Shown one piece after another: positions 31,986 through 43,172 of a stretch of 49,148 bases of DNA; position 1 is the first letter of the stretch, and every line of letters begins with the position of its first letter. Below the pieces are notes generated by a model. That model was not told the origin of the DNA. It saw only the letters and a list, made by a program, of their open reading frames with translations, and searched no databases. This DNA is from Mycobacterium colombiense (GTDB lineage: Bacteria; Actinomycetota; Actinomycetes; Mycobacteriales; Mycobacteriaceae), in NCBI RefSeq assembly GCF_003284935.1, contig NZ_QMEV01000039.1, positions 1-49,148 of the forward strand. The letters run 5' to 3'. Position numbers and translations under genes: made by a program.

Positions 31986-32783
31986 GTGACAGCGGCAAAG
32001 TCGTCCGGGCGTTCGAAATCGGCTCCGGCCCCGTCCGGCGCCGCCGATGCCGGACGGTGGTCGCAGGAAACCCGGGTCGCCCTGGTGCGACGGGCCCGCC
32101 GGATGAATCGCGCTCTGGCACAAGCCTTTCCGGACGCACACTGCGAGCTGGATTTCACGACGCCGCTGGAACTGACCGTCGCGACCATCCTATCGGCGCA
32201 GAGCACCGACAAGCGGGTCAACCTGACGACGCCGGCGCTGTTCAAGCGGTACCCCTCGGCGCTGGACTATGCGCAAGCCGACCGGGCGGAACTGGAAAAC
32301 CTGATCCGCCCGACCGGTTTCTTCCGCAACAAGGCCTCCTCGCTGATCGGTCTGGGGCAGGCCCTGGTCGAACGATTCGACGGTGAGGTGCCGTCGACCA
32401 TGGCCGAACTGGTCACCCTGCCGGGGGTGGGACGCAAGACCGCCAACGTCATCCTGGGCAACGCCTTCGGGATCCCCGGCATCACCGTCGACACCCACTT
32501 CGCGCGGCTGGTGCACCGGTGGCGATGGACCACCGAGAAGGACCCCGTCAAGATCGAGCACGCCGCGGGTGAGCTCATCGAACGCGGCGAGTGGACCCTG
32601 CTGAGCCACCGGGTGATCTTCCACGGTCGTCGGGTGTGCCACGCACGCAAACCGGCGTGCGGCGTCTGCCTGATCGCCAAGGACTGCCCCTCCTTCGGCC
32701 TGGGACCAACCGAAGCGGCGCTGGCCGCCCCCTTGGTGAAGGGCCCCGAAACCGAGCACCTGCTCGCCCTGGCCGGGCTGTAA
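31986..32783 (+). CDS. nth: Endonuclease III (Nth)
   Basis: This 265-residue DNA glycosylase/AP lyase repairs oxidised pyrimidines. The helix-hairpin-helix motif LPGVGRKTANVILGNAFG contains the catalytic Lys. The catalytic Asp is in ITVDTHFARL. The C-terminal 4Fe-4S loop C-x6-C-x2-C-x5-C is intact (CHARKPACGVCLIAKDC). GTG 31986 gives an N-terminal extension of about 25 low-complexity residues before the fold, and a later start is possible. Confidence 0.96.
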   Translation: MTAAKSSGRSKSAPAPSGAADAGRWSQETRVALVRRARRMNRALAQAFPDAHCELDFTTPLELTVATILSAQSTDKRVNLTTPALFKRYPSALDYAQADRAELENLIRPTGFFRNKASSLIGLGQALVERFDGEVPSTMAELVTLPGVGRKTANVILGNAFGIPGITVDTHFARLVHRWRWTTEKDPVKIEHAAGELIERGEWTLLSHRVIFHGRRVCHARKPACGVCLIAKDCPSFGLGPTEAALAAPLVKGPETEHLLALAGL

Positions 32784-32813
32784 GCCGGTTCGCGACCGAC
32801 GCACGGGCACAGC

Positions 32814-33482
32814 ATGCCTCTTCCCAAGCCGACCTTGACCCGGAAGGCCCGCTGGCACATCGCCATCCTGGCGGTGGTGGTGGCGCTGATCGCGGCGCTG
32901 GTCGCCCAGCTGCGCGATGACGCCGACACGACCGCCACCCCCGCGAGCGGCCGGACCGTGGCCGACCGGGAACATCGCGACGCCGATACGCCGGCGGCGT
33001 TGTCGGGACCGCGGCAGCGCGCCGACCTGCCGCCGTGCCCCGGCGCCGGAAACGGTCCCGGCCCCGAGTTGCTGCGCGGCGTGACGGCGGAGTGCGCCGC
33101 CGACGGTTCGGTTGTCGACGTCGCACGCGCGGTGGCCGGGCGGCGCGTGGTCCTCAACTTGTGGGCGTATTGGTGCGCGCCGTGCGCCGCCGAACTGCCC
33201 GCGATGGCCGAGTATCAACGTCGGGCCGGTTCGGACGTGACGGTGGTGACGGTGCATCAAGACGAGAACGAGACGGCCGCCCTGCTGCGGCTGGCCGAGC
33301 TCGGGGTGCGCCTGCCGGCGCTGCAGGACGGTCGTCGCCGGGTCGCGGCCGCACTCCGCGTGGTAAATGTGATGCCCGCGACGGTGGTGCTGCGAGCGGA
33401 CGGTAGCGTTGCCCAGACGCTGCCACGAGCATTCACCACTGCCGATGAGATCGCGGCCGCGATCGGTGATGACAGGGGATAA
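32814..33482 (+). CDS. TlpA-like membrane-anchored thioredoxin (Rv3673c type)
   Basis: This 222-residue protein has one N-terminal membrane helix (about 14-32) and a periplasm-facing thioredoxin domain with the active site WCAPC (Cys121, Cys124) and the cis-Pro region VNVMPATVVLRADG. Two further cysteines (75 and 94) precede the domain and may form a structural disulfide. It likely works in extracytoplasmic thiol redox or cytochrome maturation (family knowledge). It lies 30 bp after nth and 29 bp before the NUDIX gene, on the same strand. Confidence 0.92.
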   Translation: MPLPKPTLTRKARWHIAILAVVVALIAALVAQLRDDADTTATPASGRTVADREHRDADTPAALSGPRQRADLPPCPGAGNGPGPELLRGVTAECAADGSVVDVARAVAGRRVVLNLWAYWCAPCAAELPAMAEYQRRAGSDVTVVTVHQDENETAALLRLAELGVRLPALQDGRRRVAAALRVVNVMPATVVLRADGSVAQTLPRAFTTADEIAAAIGDDRG

Positions 33483-33511
33483 GCGGAAAAATTGAACCGA
33501 CTGGAGGGGCC

Positions 33512-34327
33512 GTGAGTGCTGGGGGTTCGCCCCTGCGGAATGGGGACCCCGCCCCCGCGCGCGGGGCCGTTCCGCTGCGGCCTGACGCCTGCCCGTCCTG
33601 GCTGCGTCCGCTGGTCGACCACGTCGATGACGTTCCCGATGCGGCCCGGCGCCGCTTGCCGGAAGACGTGCTGGCGATGATCACCAGCAAGGCCGCGTCG
33701 GCGGTGGCGACCCTGCGCGGCGGCGGCCGCGAAGCCGCCGTGCTGGTGTTGTTCTCCGGCTCGGAATCCGGGGCGCCCGACGGTGGTTTTCCCGACGACG
33801 CCGACCTGCTGGTCACCGTGCGGGCGTCGACCCTGCGTCACCACGCCGGCCAGGCCGCGTTTCCCGGCGGCGCGTCCGATCCCACCGACGACGGCCCCGT
33901 GGACACCGCGCTGCGCGAGGCCCGCGAGGAAACCGGGATCGACGTCAGCAGGCTCTATCCCCTGGCGACGATGGAGAAGATGTTCATCGCGCCGTCGCAA
34001 TTCCACGTCGTCCCGGTGCTGGCGTACTCGCCGGATCCGGGTCCGGTGGCCGTGGTCAACGAGGCCGAAACGGCGATCGTGGCGCGAGTTCCGTTGCGCG
34101 CCTTCATCAATCCGGCCAACCGGCTGATGGTGTACCGCGGTGATCTCGGCCGTCGGTGGGCCGGCCCGGCGTTTCTGCTCAACGAGATGCTGGTCTGGGG
34201 ATTCACTGGCCAGGTGATCTCTGCGCTGCTCGACGTCGCGGGCTGGGCCCAGCCCTGGGACATCGGCGACGAGCGCGAGCTGGACGCGGCGATGGCGCTG
34301 GTCGGCGAGGGGGGCGGGTTGCGATGA
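33512..34327 (+). CDS. NUDIX hydrolase, CoA pyrophosphatase type (Rv3672c)
   Basis: This 271-residue NUDIX hydrolase has the NUDT7/CoAse-type motif FPGGASDPTDDGPVDTALRE followed by AREETGI. The first half of the NUDIX box has Asp residues where Glu is usual, as in the CoA pyrophosphohydrolase group. It starts at GTG 33512 after GGAGGGGCC. Its stop overlaps the marP start as ATGA (34324-34327), suggesting co-translation with the protease. Confidence 0.9.
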   Translation: MSAGGSPLRNGDPAPARGAVPLRPDACPSWLRPLVDHVDDVPDAARRRLPEDVLAMITSKAASAVATLRGGGREAAVLVLFSGSESGAPDGGFPDDADLLVTVRASTLRHHAGQAAFPGGASDPTDDGPVDTALREAREETGIDVSRLYPLATMEKMFIAPSQFHVVPVLAYSPDPGPVAVVNEAETAIVARVPLRAFINPANRLMVYRGDLGRRWAGPAFLLNEMLVWGFTGQVISALLDVAGWAQPWDIGDERELDAAMALVGEGGGLR

Positions 34328-35526
34328 ATTCGATGACCCCGTCGCAATGGCTGGATGTCGCCGTCCTGGCGGTCGCGTTCATCGCGGCGGTCTCGGGCTG
34401 GCGCTCGGGCGCGTTGGGCTCGTTGCTGTCGTTTGTGGGGGTGTTGCTGGGCGCCATCGCGGGGGTACTGCTGGCGCCCCATCTGGTCAGCCACATCGCG
34501 GCGCCGCGCGCCAAATTGTTTGCCGCACTGTTCTTGATCCTTGCGCTGGTGGTCATCGGTGAGGTCGCCGGTGTGGTGCTGGGGCGGGCCGTTCGCAGCG
34601 CGATCCGCAGCCGTTCCATCCGCACGGTCGACTCGGTCATCGGGGTGGCGGTCCAGCTGGTCGTGGTGCTGACCGCGGCGTGGTTGCTGGCCACGCCGCT
34701 GACCCAGTCCAAGGATCAGCCGGAACTGGCCGCGGCGGTCCGCGGCTCGCGAGTGTTGGCTCAGGTCAACGACGTTGCGCCGCCCTGGCTCAAGACGGTG
34801 CCCAAGCGGCTTTCGGCGCTGCTGAACACCTCCGGCCTGCCCGCGGTGCTGGAGCCGTTCAGCCGCACCCCCGTCATCCCGGTCGCCTCGCCCGATCCCG
34901 AGCTGGCCGGCAACCCGGTGGTGCAGGCCACCGCGCCCAGCGTGGTCAAGGTGCGCAGCCTGGCGCCCAGCTGCCAGAAAGTGTTGGAGGGCAGCGGATT
35001 TGTCATCGCACCCGACAGGGTGATGACCAATGCGCACGTGGTGGCCGGCTCCAACAGCGTGCAGATCTACGCCAGCGGCAATCCGCTGGACGCCACCGTG
35101 GTGTCCTACGATCCGGCGGTCGACATCGCGATCCTGGCCGTGCCCAACCTGCCCCCGCCGCCACTGGCTTTTGCCCAGGCCGACGCGAAAACTGGTGCCA
35201 GCGTCGTCGTCCTGGGGTATCCGGGTGGTGGCAACTTCACCGCGACCCCGGCCAGGATCCGCGAGCTGATCAAGCTGAGCGGTCCCGACATCTACCGCGA
35301 TCCGGCGCCGGTCACCCGTGACGTCTACACGATCAGAGCCAGTGTGGAGCAAGGCAATTCGGGTGGGCCGTTGATCGATCTCGACGGCCACGTGCTCGGG
35401 GTGGTGTTCGGCGCGGCGGTCGACGATCCCGACACCGGCTTCGTGCTGACCGCCGACGAGGTGGCCGGTCAGCTGGCCAGGATCGGTGACACCCAACTGG
35501 TGGGCACCGGGTCCTGCGTCGGCTGA
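34324..35526 (+). CDS. marP: MarP, membrane serine protease for acid resistance
   Basis: This 400-residue protein has four N-terminal membrane helices (colicin V production-like, about 10-125) and a periplasmic chymotrypsin-like protease (about 180-400). The catalytic triad is His238 (NAHVV), Asp267 (VDIAIL) and Ser346 (GNSGGP). Cys217 and Cys398 correspond to the activity-controlling disulfide Cys214-Cys395 of M. tuberculosis MarP, with a constant offset of three. The homologue is needed for intrabacterial pH control in acid and cleaves RipA. ATG 34324 overlaps the NUDIX stop. Confidence 0.97.
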   Translation: MNSMTPSQWLDVAVLAVAFIAAVSGWRSGALGSLLSFVGVLLGAIAGVLLAPHLVSHIAAPRAKLFAALFLILALVVIGEVAGVVLGRAVRSAIRSRSIRTVDSVIGVAVQLVVVLTAAWLLATPLTQSKDQPELAAAVRGSRVLAQVNDVAPPWLKTVPKRLSALLNTSGLPAVLEPFSRTPVIPVASPDPELAGNPVVQATAPSVVKVRSLAPSCQKVLEGSGFVIAPDRVMTNAHVVAGSNSVQIYASGNPLDATVVSYDPAVDIAILAVPNLPPPPLAFAQADAKTGASVVVLGYPGGGNFTATPARIRELIKLSGPDIYRDPAPVTRDVYTIRASVEQGNSGGPLIDLDGHVLGVVFGAAVDDPDTGFVLTADEVAGQLARIGDTQLVGTGSCVG

Positions 35527-35536
35527 ACCGCAGCGC

Positions 35537-36496
35537 TCACCTGGCCCGGGTCAGGTGCACCTGGTCGAGAAACTTCGTCAGGTGCCTGTTGACTTCCTCG
35601 GGCGCCTCTTCGTGGCTGAAATGCCCTGCGCCGGAAATGGATACGTAGCGTCCCTGCGGTGCGTAGCGCTGCGTTCGGTCGACGGGGTCGGCCAGCACGT
35701 AGGGATCGGCGTCGCCGCGCAGGTGTAACAGCGGGACGCTGAGCTGCTGGCTCATCGACCTCATGAAGCGCCGGCCTTCGTCGCGCAGCTGGCTGCGGGC
35801 GGCCCAGCGCTGGTATTCCAGTGCACTGTGCGCCGCGGCCGGGATCTGGATCGCCGTGCGCAGATGGCCGATGGTTTCGGAAAAGTCTTCGGAGGCAAGC
35901 CATTTGCCACAACTGCGGCTGCGGACCAGACGCTCGATCTCGGCGGCGTCGTCCCGGGTCAACAGGCGCTCGGGCCACAACGGTATTTGGTATTGCAGCA
36001 GGGTCGGCAGCAGGGCGTAACCCTGGTCGCGTCGCGTCAACGTCGATCGCCGCAACGCCGCCGGATGCGGCGAACTGATCAGCGCGATCGCCGTCACCAG
36101 CCGCGGATGCAGCAAGGCGGTGGCCCAGCAGCCCAGCCCGCCGTCGGCGTGGCCGACCAACGTCGCCGAGGAGTGCCCCAGCGCCCGGATGAGTCCGGCC
36201 GCGTCGCCGGCCATGGTCCAGCCGTCGTAGCCGCGGGGTGGCTTATCGCTGCCCCCGTAGCCGCGCAGGTCGACGGCCACCACGCGCGCCCCGCGCAGTC
36301 CGCGCAGCTGATGGCGCCACGACCACCAGAACGACCCGAACCCGTGCAGCAGCATCACCAGCGGGCGCGACGTCGCCGGCCGGCCGTCGGCGTCGCCTAA
36401 GGCCTCGACGACGTGGAAGCGGATGCCGTTGGCGTGCACATCGAGATGGCGCCACGGCCCGTCGATGCGGGTTACCGACGGATCCGGCGGCGCCAT
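35537..36496 (-). CDS. ephE: EphE-like alpha/beta hydrolase (putative epoxide hydrolase)
   Basis: This 319-residue alpha/beta hydrolase has the oxyanion motif LLHGFGSFWW (about 50) and the nucleophile elbow VGHADGGLG with Asp118, as expected for epoxide hydrolases. DLRGYGGSDKPPRGYD follows the typical pattern, and the catalytic His is near the end in ISGAGHFSHEEAPEEV. The natural substrate is unknown. It begins directly after the stop of the upstream membrane-protein gene and converges with marP (10 bp between stops). Confidence 0.9.
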   Translation of the reverse strand: MAPPDPSVTRIDGPWRHLDVHANGIRFHVVEALGDADGRPATSRPLVMLLHGFGSFWWSWRHQLRGLRGARVVAVDLRGYGGSDKPPRGYDGWTMAGDAAGLIRALGHSSATLVGHADGGLGCWATALLHPRLVTAIALISSPHPAALRRSTLTRRDQGYALLPTLLQYQIPLWPERLLTRDDAAEIERLVRSRSCGKWLASEDFSETIGHLRTAIQIPAAAHSALEYQRWAARSQLRDEGRRFMRSMSQQLSVPLLHLRGDADPYVLADPVDRTQRYAPQGRYVSISGAGHFSHEEAPEEVNRHLTKFLDQVHLTRAR

Positions 36497-37039
36497 TTAC
36501 CAACCCGATGGATCGGCGGTGGCGCCGTTGGCGGGCTTCGCGTGCTTGCCGCGCGACTCGGGCAGCTCCCTGGCGCCGGCCGGGGCCTTGTCGTGGCCCG
36601 GCGTGAGCGCCGTGCGCGTCTCCTTGACCGATTCGATCGTCTGGCGCGGTCCCCGGATCCTGCGGACCTTGAGGAAGCCCAGCAACGCCAGGAAGGCGCC
36701 GACGACCACCATGACCCCGAACACGATCAGGTATGCCGCCCAGCGCCACAGCCAGGTGTCGAGCAGCTCGGCGATGAAGAAGAAGAAAAAGAAGGTGGAA
36801 TAGAACAGCACCACCAGCGCGGCGATGAAGAAGACGCTCCCGGTCAAACCCTTTTTGACGTCCCGGGTAATTTCGGCGCGCGCCAGCTCGACTTCGGCGC
36901 GCACCAGCGTGGACACCTGGGCCGTCGCGTCTTTGATCAGGTCACCGATCGACGGCTCGGCGGATTTGGCATGCGGGTCGGTCAACGGAATCGTGGTCAG
37001 GGTGCTGGGCACACCGTTCTTGCCATCGGCTTTGCTCAC
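36497..37039 (-). CDS. Phage-holin-like membrane protein (Rv3669 type)
   Basis: This 180-residue protein has an amphipathic N-terminal helix (IGDLIKDATAQVSTLVRAEVELARAE region), two hydrophobic segments (about 66-92 and 98-122) and a charged C-terminal tail. The layout matches the actinobacterial holin superfamily III/DUF1469 proteins found near secreted or membrane enzymes. A run of seven Phe residues in the first helix (STFFFFFFFI-like) is striking. It is upstream of and contiguous with ephE. The function is unknown. Confidence 0.85.
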   Translation of the reverse strand: MSKADGKNGVPSTLTTIPLTDPHAKSAEPSIGDLIKDATAQVSTLVRAEVELARAEITRDVKKGLTGSVFFIAALVVLFYSTFFFFFFIAELLDTWLWRWAAYLIVFGVMVVVGAFLALLGFLKVRRIRGPRQTIESVKETRTALTPGHDKAPAGARELPESRGKHAKPANGATADPSGW

Positions 37040-37302
37040 AGACGGTCCTCTTTCGTCGTTGCCCGGCTCGCTGTCGTCGCGGTTTATGTTGCCACGTGGC
37101 GCCCGGATAGACGAAGCCGCACGAGGCCGGCTGGGCGCCGCCGGCCGGGGTTGGAGCGCGCCTGGGCCAGTTCGGTTCGGACAGAAGGCGGTCGGCGACG
37201 CCGCGCGCGGCCGACGCGCTTTCCAGAGCGAACATCACATCGAGGCCGATTACACTCGGCCAAGCCGGTCGCGATGTCCGGCTGACCGATGGGAGTGGGG
37301 CC

Positions 37303-38001
37303 GTGCGGAGGGCGCACCGATGCTTCTTACTGGCGATGGTCGCCCTGCTCGTGACCGTGATGGGTTCGCACGCCCGCGCCGCGGCCGCTGACGTCCGGAT
37401 CCCGATCGGCGGTGGGGCGGGCATCGTCATCAACGGCGACACCATGTGCACCCTGACCACCATCGGCGGCGACGCCGCCGGCGAGCTGATCGGTTTCACC
37501 TCCGCGCACTGCGGCGGCCCGGGGGCCCAAGTCACCGCCGAGGGTGCGGAAAACGCCGGCGTGCTGGGCACCATGGTCGCCGGTAACGACAACCTCGACT
37601 ACGCGGTGATCAAGTTCGACCCGGCCAAGGTGACGCCGGTGGCCAACTTCAACGGCTTCCTGATCAGTGGCATCGGCCCGGACCCCGCCTTCGGTGAGAT
37701 CGCCTGCAAACAGGGCCGCACGACCGGCAATTCGTGCGGCGTCACCTGGGGCATGGGTCAGGCGCCAGGCACCATCGTCATGCAGGTCTGCGGCCAGCCG
37801 GGCGACTCCGGCGCGCCGGTCACCGTCAACAATCAGCTGGTCGGCATGATCCACGGGGCGTTCAGCGACAACCTGCCGACCTGCGTCATCAAATACATTC
37901 CGCTGCACACGCCGGCCGTGGTGCAGTCGTTCAACGCGATCCTGGCCGACATCAACTCCAAGCACCGGCCCGGCGCGGGGTTCAGCCCGCTGCCCGGCTA
38001 A
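37303..38001 (+). CDS. Secreted chymotrypsin-like serine protease (Rv3668c type)
   Basis: This 232-residue S1-family protease has a signal peptide (basic start, hydrophobic 8-20, likely cleavage after SHARA). The triad is His69 (TSAHC), Asp99 (DNLDYAVIKF) and Ser169 (PGDSGAP). Cys49-Cys70 and Cys135-Cys145 type pairs suggest disulfides. It would be exported. The start is GTG 37303; the gene converges with acs, 10 bp between stops. The preceding 263-bp gap shows a possible -10 box TACACT but no gene. Confidence 0.9.
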   Translation: MRRAHRCFLLAMVALLVTVMGSHARAAAADVRIPIGGGAGIVINGDTMCTLTTIGGDAAGELIGFTSAHCGGPGAQVTAEGAENAGVLGTMVAGNDNLDYAVIKFDPAKVTPVANFNGFLISGIGPDPAFGEIACKQGRTTGNSCGVTWGMGQAPGTIVMQVCGQPGDSGAPVTVNNQLVGMIHGAFSDNLPTCVIKYIPLHTPAVVQSFNAILADINSKHRPGAGFSPLPG

Positions 38002-38011
38002 ACCGCGGCGA

Positions 38012-39964
<1,953 letters not shown>

Positions 39965-40116
39965 TAAGTTCTCTCCTGTAGTCGAGACTGCGCCGTTCGG
40001 CGGCCGTGCGCTGGTGGCCGCCTGCGAGCCTATCCGGGCGAGGCGTAGCTGTGCGAGTGGTAGCGGTGCGCGAATTCGCCGGTCAAAGTGCGGCCCATGC
40101 CGGATAATCACCTCCT

Positions 40117-40659
40117 GTGCCGGGTCATGGGCGGGGCATCCGCCGACTAATCCCCCGCTTTGCCGCGGCCGCAACGGTTTACGCGGCGGCCGCCGTGCCG
40201 GGTTGGCCCGCATCGGCCGTGCCGCTGGAGAGCGGCGACCAGGCCACGCCGTGCCGGTCGGAGCAGATCGCCGTGACCGCCTCGCCGACGGAAGGCGCGG
40301 TGGGGCATCGCGCGGTGACGTTGGTGTTCACCCTCGCTGGGGGCGCCGAACCGTGCACGCTCACCGGGTACGCCTGGGTGGATTCGGGCGCGGGCGGGCC
40401 AGCGATTCACGCGCAACCCACGCTGCGCGGCTACCTGGGTGGGCTGCCCGCCGGCACGGACGTGCCACCCACCGTGCTGCTGTCGATCTCGGCGCAGGGG
40501 CAGGCCGTCGTCGAGGGAATGGCCGTCGACGGCAGTGGTGCCGCCTGCCCCACCTACACCGACCTGCGCGTCAACCCGCCCGACACCGAAATGGTGCTGA
40601 CGGTCGCGGCCACCATCGACGCCTGCGAATTGCAGGTGCATCCGATCACCGCGGTCTGA
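40117..40659 (+). CDS. Secreted DUF4232-like protein
   Basis: This 180-residue protein has an N-terminal signal-type hydrophobic segment (about 14-32, PRFAAAATVYAAAAVPGWPASA) and a C-terminal domain of the DUF4232 type found in actinobacterial secreted proteins. Features are an early Cys after the signal (TPCRSEQ), GHRAVTLVFTLAGGAEPCTL with the typical Gly-Pro-Cys turn, and YTDLRVNPPDTE near the end. No lipobox is seen. The start GTG 40117 and the exact signal are uncertain. The gene converges with the 40667 gene, 7 bp apart. Confidence 0.78.
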   Translation: MPGHGRGIRRLIPRFAAAATVYAAAAVPGWPASAVPLESGDQATPCRSEQIAVTASPTEGAVGHRAVTLVFTLAGGAEPCTLTGYAWVDSGAGGPAIHAQPTLRGYLGGLPAGTDVPPTVLLSISAQGQAVVEGMAVDGSGAACPTYTDLRVNPPDTEMVLTVAATIDACELQVHPITAV

Positions 40660-40666
40660 AGCGGCG

Positions 40667-41458
40667 TCAGTCTGCTCTGACCAGGCAATAGACCCGTGCG
40701 GGAACGGGGTAGGCGATGCCCTTGCTGTCGGGCGGGCATTGAGTCTTGTCCGCGCTGCCGTCGATGCGCTGACTGACTCTCACGTGCAGCGGGCTTGATT
40801 GGTTGCAGTCGTCCGGTTTCATGCTTACGGCCTCGCCGTCGCGGGTCACCTGGTAGCACTGGTCCTGCCGCAGATTGATCATGAAACACAGGAGCGTCGA
40901 GTGGTTGCTGGTGCGCTCGTAAATCGAGTGTTCGCGCTTGCCGTCGGGGCAGCTCTCGGAGGCGCCTCCCTTGAATGCGAGTTCATAGGTGTTCGCTGGA
41001 TCGATGCAGCCGCTGATCAGGTGCTTCTCGAAATGGTGTGCCGCGTAATCGTTTTCGGTAATGCAATCGCCCACCGCCAGGGCGACGTCCTCGGGGCGCT
41101 CGGACAGGACTTGCGCCGTCCTGCCAAGGACGCCCAATCCTCCCAACGTCAACAGCACGGCGCCGATGGTGATGAGGGTGGTGGCCGACTTCGGCGTCCG
41201 TGGCCGCGGCGCGTAGCCCGGATAAGCCGGATAGGGCGGAGCGGGATAGCCCGGCGGCGGGTAGGGATAACCGGGATGGACGGGGAAGCCCGGCGGGTAT
41301 TGCGGCGGCGGGTAGGCGGGAGCCCGTCGGCGGGCGCGGGAGCGTTCCACCAGTCCAATGACCAGGCAGACCAATCCGATTGCGGGCAAACCGAGGGAGA
41401 ACATCAAGAAGCCTGCTCGCACCCCCGATTCATGCGAGGCCAGATACTGCACAGTCAC
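40667..41458 (-). CDS. Pro/Tyr-rich membrane protein, LppU/SCO3897-like
   Basis: This 263-residue protein has two membrane helices (about 14-36 and 92-112) separated by a proline/tyrosine-rich cytoplasmic linker (repeats of YPPPxYP and PGYPxPP). An extracytoplasmic domain follows with six or more cysteines (VGDCITEND, SGCIDPANTYE, SCPDGK, LLCFMI, QCYQV, TQCPP). The cysteine-rich ending resembles actinobacterial LppU/SCO3897-type proteins, a comparison made from memory. The role is unknown. Confidence 0.75.
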   Translation of the reverse strand: MTVQYLASHESGVRAGFLMFSLGLPAIGLVCLVIGLVERSRARRRAPAYPPPQYPPGFPVHPGYPYPPPGYPAPPYPAYPGYAPRPRTPKSATTLITIGAVLLTLGGLGVLGRTAQVLSERPEDVALAVGDCITENDYAAHHFEKHLISGCIDPANTYELAFKGGASESCPDGKREHSIYERTSNHSTLLCFMINLRQDQCYQVTRDGEAVSMKPDDCNQSSPLHVRVSQRIDGSADKTQCPPDSKGIAYPVPARVYCLVRAD

Positions 41459-41532
41459 GACGGGATTCTAAGTTGGCGAGCCGCACCGGGCACTTCACCG
41501 TCGCGCGGCTTCAGGCCCTAGGGTCGGGTGTC

Positions 41533-43170
41533 ATGCGTGCGATGCGGATCCCGTCGGCCGTGCTGGCCCCGGTCGTCGCCGCGATGCTCGTGGTCGCCTC
41601 GCTGGCCGGTTGCGGTGGCGGCGCGCTCAGCCCGGAGCTGGTGGTGGTCAACGGCGGGGAACCGCCGAACCCGCTGATTCCCACCGGCACCAACGACAGC
41701 CTGGGCGGCCGGATCCTCGATCGGCTCTTCGCCGGGCTGATGTCCTACGACGCCGCCGGCAACTCCTCGCCGGAGGTCGCCCAATCCGTCGAGACCACCG
41801 ACAACATCAACTACCGCATCGTCCTCAAGTCCGGCTGGACGTTCACCGACGGCTCGCCGGTCACAGCCCACTCGTTCGTCGACGCATGGAACTACGGGGC
41901 GTTGAGCACCAACGCCCAACTGCAGCAAAGCTTTTTCAGTCCCATCGACGGCTTCGATGCCGTCGCCGGGACGGCCGGTGACCCGAACCCGGCGGTCACC
42001 ACCATGTCCGGCCTGAAGGTCATCAACGACCGGGAGTTCACCGTCCGGCTGAAGGCGCCCACCATAGACTTCACGCTGCGGCTGGGACACAGCGCGTTCT
42101 ACCCCTTGCCGCAGGCGGCCTTTCGGGACATGAGCGCCTTCGGGCAGCACCCGATCGGCAACGGCCCCTACGCACTCGCCGACGGTGCCGACGGGCCAGC
42201 ATGGGAGCACAACGTCCGAATTGACTTGCGGCCCAACCCCGATTACCACGGCAACCGCAAGCCACGCAACAAGGGGCTGAGGTTCGAGTTCTACGCCAAC
42301 CTGGACACCGCCTACGCCGACCTGCTCTCCGGCAACCTCGATGTCCTGGACACCATTCCGTCCAGCGCGTTGACGATCTACCAGCGCGACCTGGGCGGTA
42401 ACTCGGCCAGCGGGCCCGTCGCCGTCAGCCAATCGCTCGACACGCCGTTGCGGCTGCCCCACTTCGGCGGCGAGGAAGGACGGCTGCGCCGGTTGGCGTT
42501 GTCGGCGGCCATCAACCGCCCGCAGATCTGTCAGCAGATCTTCAACAACACCCGCAGCCCGGCCCGCGACTTCACCGCCAGCTCGTTGCCGGGATTCGAC
42601 CCTAACATCCCCGGCAGCGACGCTTTGGACTTCAATCCCGAACGGGCGCGCCAACTCTGGGCCCAAGCCAATTCGATTTCGCCGTGGAGCGGGCGGTACG
42701 CCATCGCCTACAACGCCGACAGCGGACATCAGGAGTGGGTGGACGCGGTGGCCAACAGCATCAAGAACGTGCTGGGCATCGATGCCGTCGGCGCCCCGCA
42801 GCCCACCTTTGCCGGCTTCCGCACCCAAATCACCAACCGTACGATCGACACTGCGTTCCGGGCCGGCTGGATCGGCGACTACCCGTCGATGATCGAGTTC
42901 CTCGCCCCGTTGTACGCCACCGGCGCGGGATCCAATGACGTCGGCTACTCCAGCCGCGAGTTCGACGCCGGACTGGCCGCGGCCGAGGCGGCGCCCGACC
43001 TGCGGCAGGCTGACGTGCTGGTCAACGTCGCGCAGCGAATCCTGTTGCACGACATGCCCGCCGTGCCGCTGTGGTACTACATCGCCGTGCTCGGATGGTC
43101 GCCACAGGTCAGCGCCGTCAAGGTCAGCTGGAACGGGCTGCCCGACTACGAGAATCTGGTCAAGGCCTGA
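41533..43170 (+). CDS. dppA: DppA, dipeptide-binding lipoprotein
   Basis: This 545-residue solute-binding protein is of the SBP_bac_5/DppA-OppA family. The signal peptide ends in a lipobox SLAGC (Cys27), so it would be lipid-anchored outside the membrane. The conserved block FTDGSPVTAHSFVDAWNYG is near residue 100. ATG 41533 is the first good start; the open frame before it is not signal-like. It is the first gene of dppABCD (M. tuberculosis Rv3666c-Rv3663c); the homologous system is known for peptide and heme-related uptake. Confidence 0.95.
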   Translation: MRAMRIPSAVLAPVVAAMLVVASLAGCGGGALSPELVVVNGGEPPNPLIPTGTNDSLGGRILDRLFAGLMSYDAAGNSSPEVAQSVETTDNINYRIVLKSGWTFTDGSPVTAHSFVDAWNYGALSTNAQLQQSFFSPIDGFDAVAGTAGDPNPAVTTMSGLKVINDREFTVRLKAPTIDFTLRLGHSAFYPLPQAAFRDMSAFGQHPIGNGPYALADGADGPAWEHNVRIDLRPNPDYHGNRKPRNKGLRFEFYANLDTAYADLLSGNLDVLDTIPSSALTIYQRDLGGNSASGPVAVSQSLDTPLRLPHFGGEEGRLRRLALSAAINRPQICQQIFNNTRSPARDFTASSLPGFDPNIPGSDALDFNPERARQLWAQANSISPWSGRYAIAYNADSGHQEWVDAVANSIKNVLGIDAVGAPQPTFAGFRTQITNRTIDTAFRAGWIGDYPSMIEFLAPLYATGAGSNDVGYSSREFDAGLAAAEAAPDLRQADVLVNVAQRILLHDMPAVPLWYYIAVLGWSPQVSAVKVSWNGLPDYENLVKA

Positions 43171-43172
43171 CC

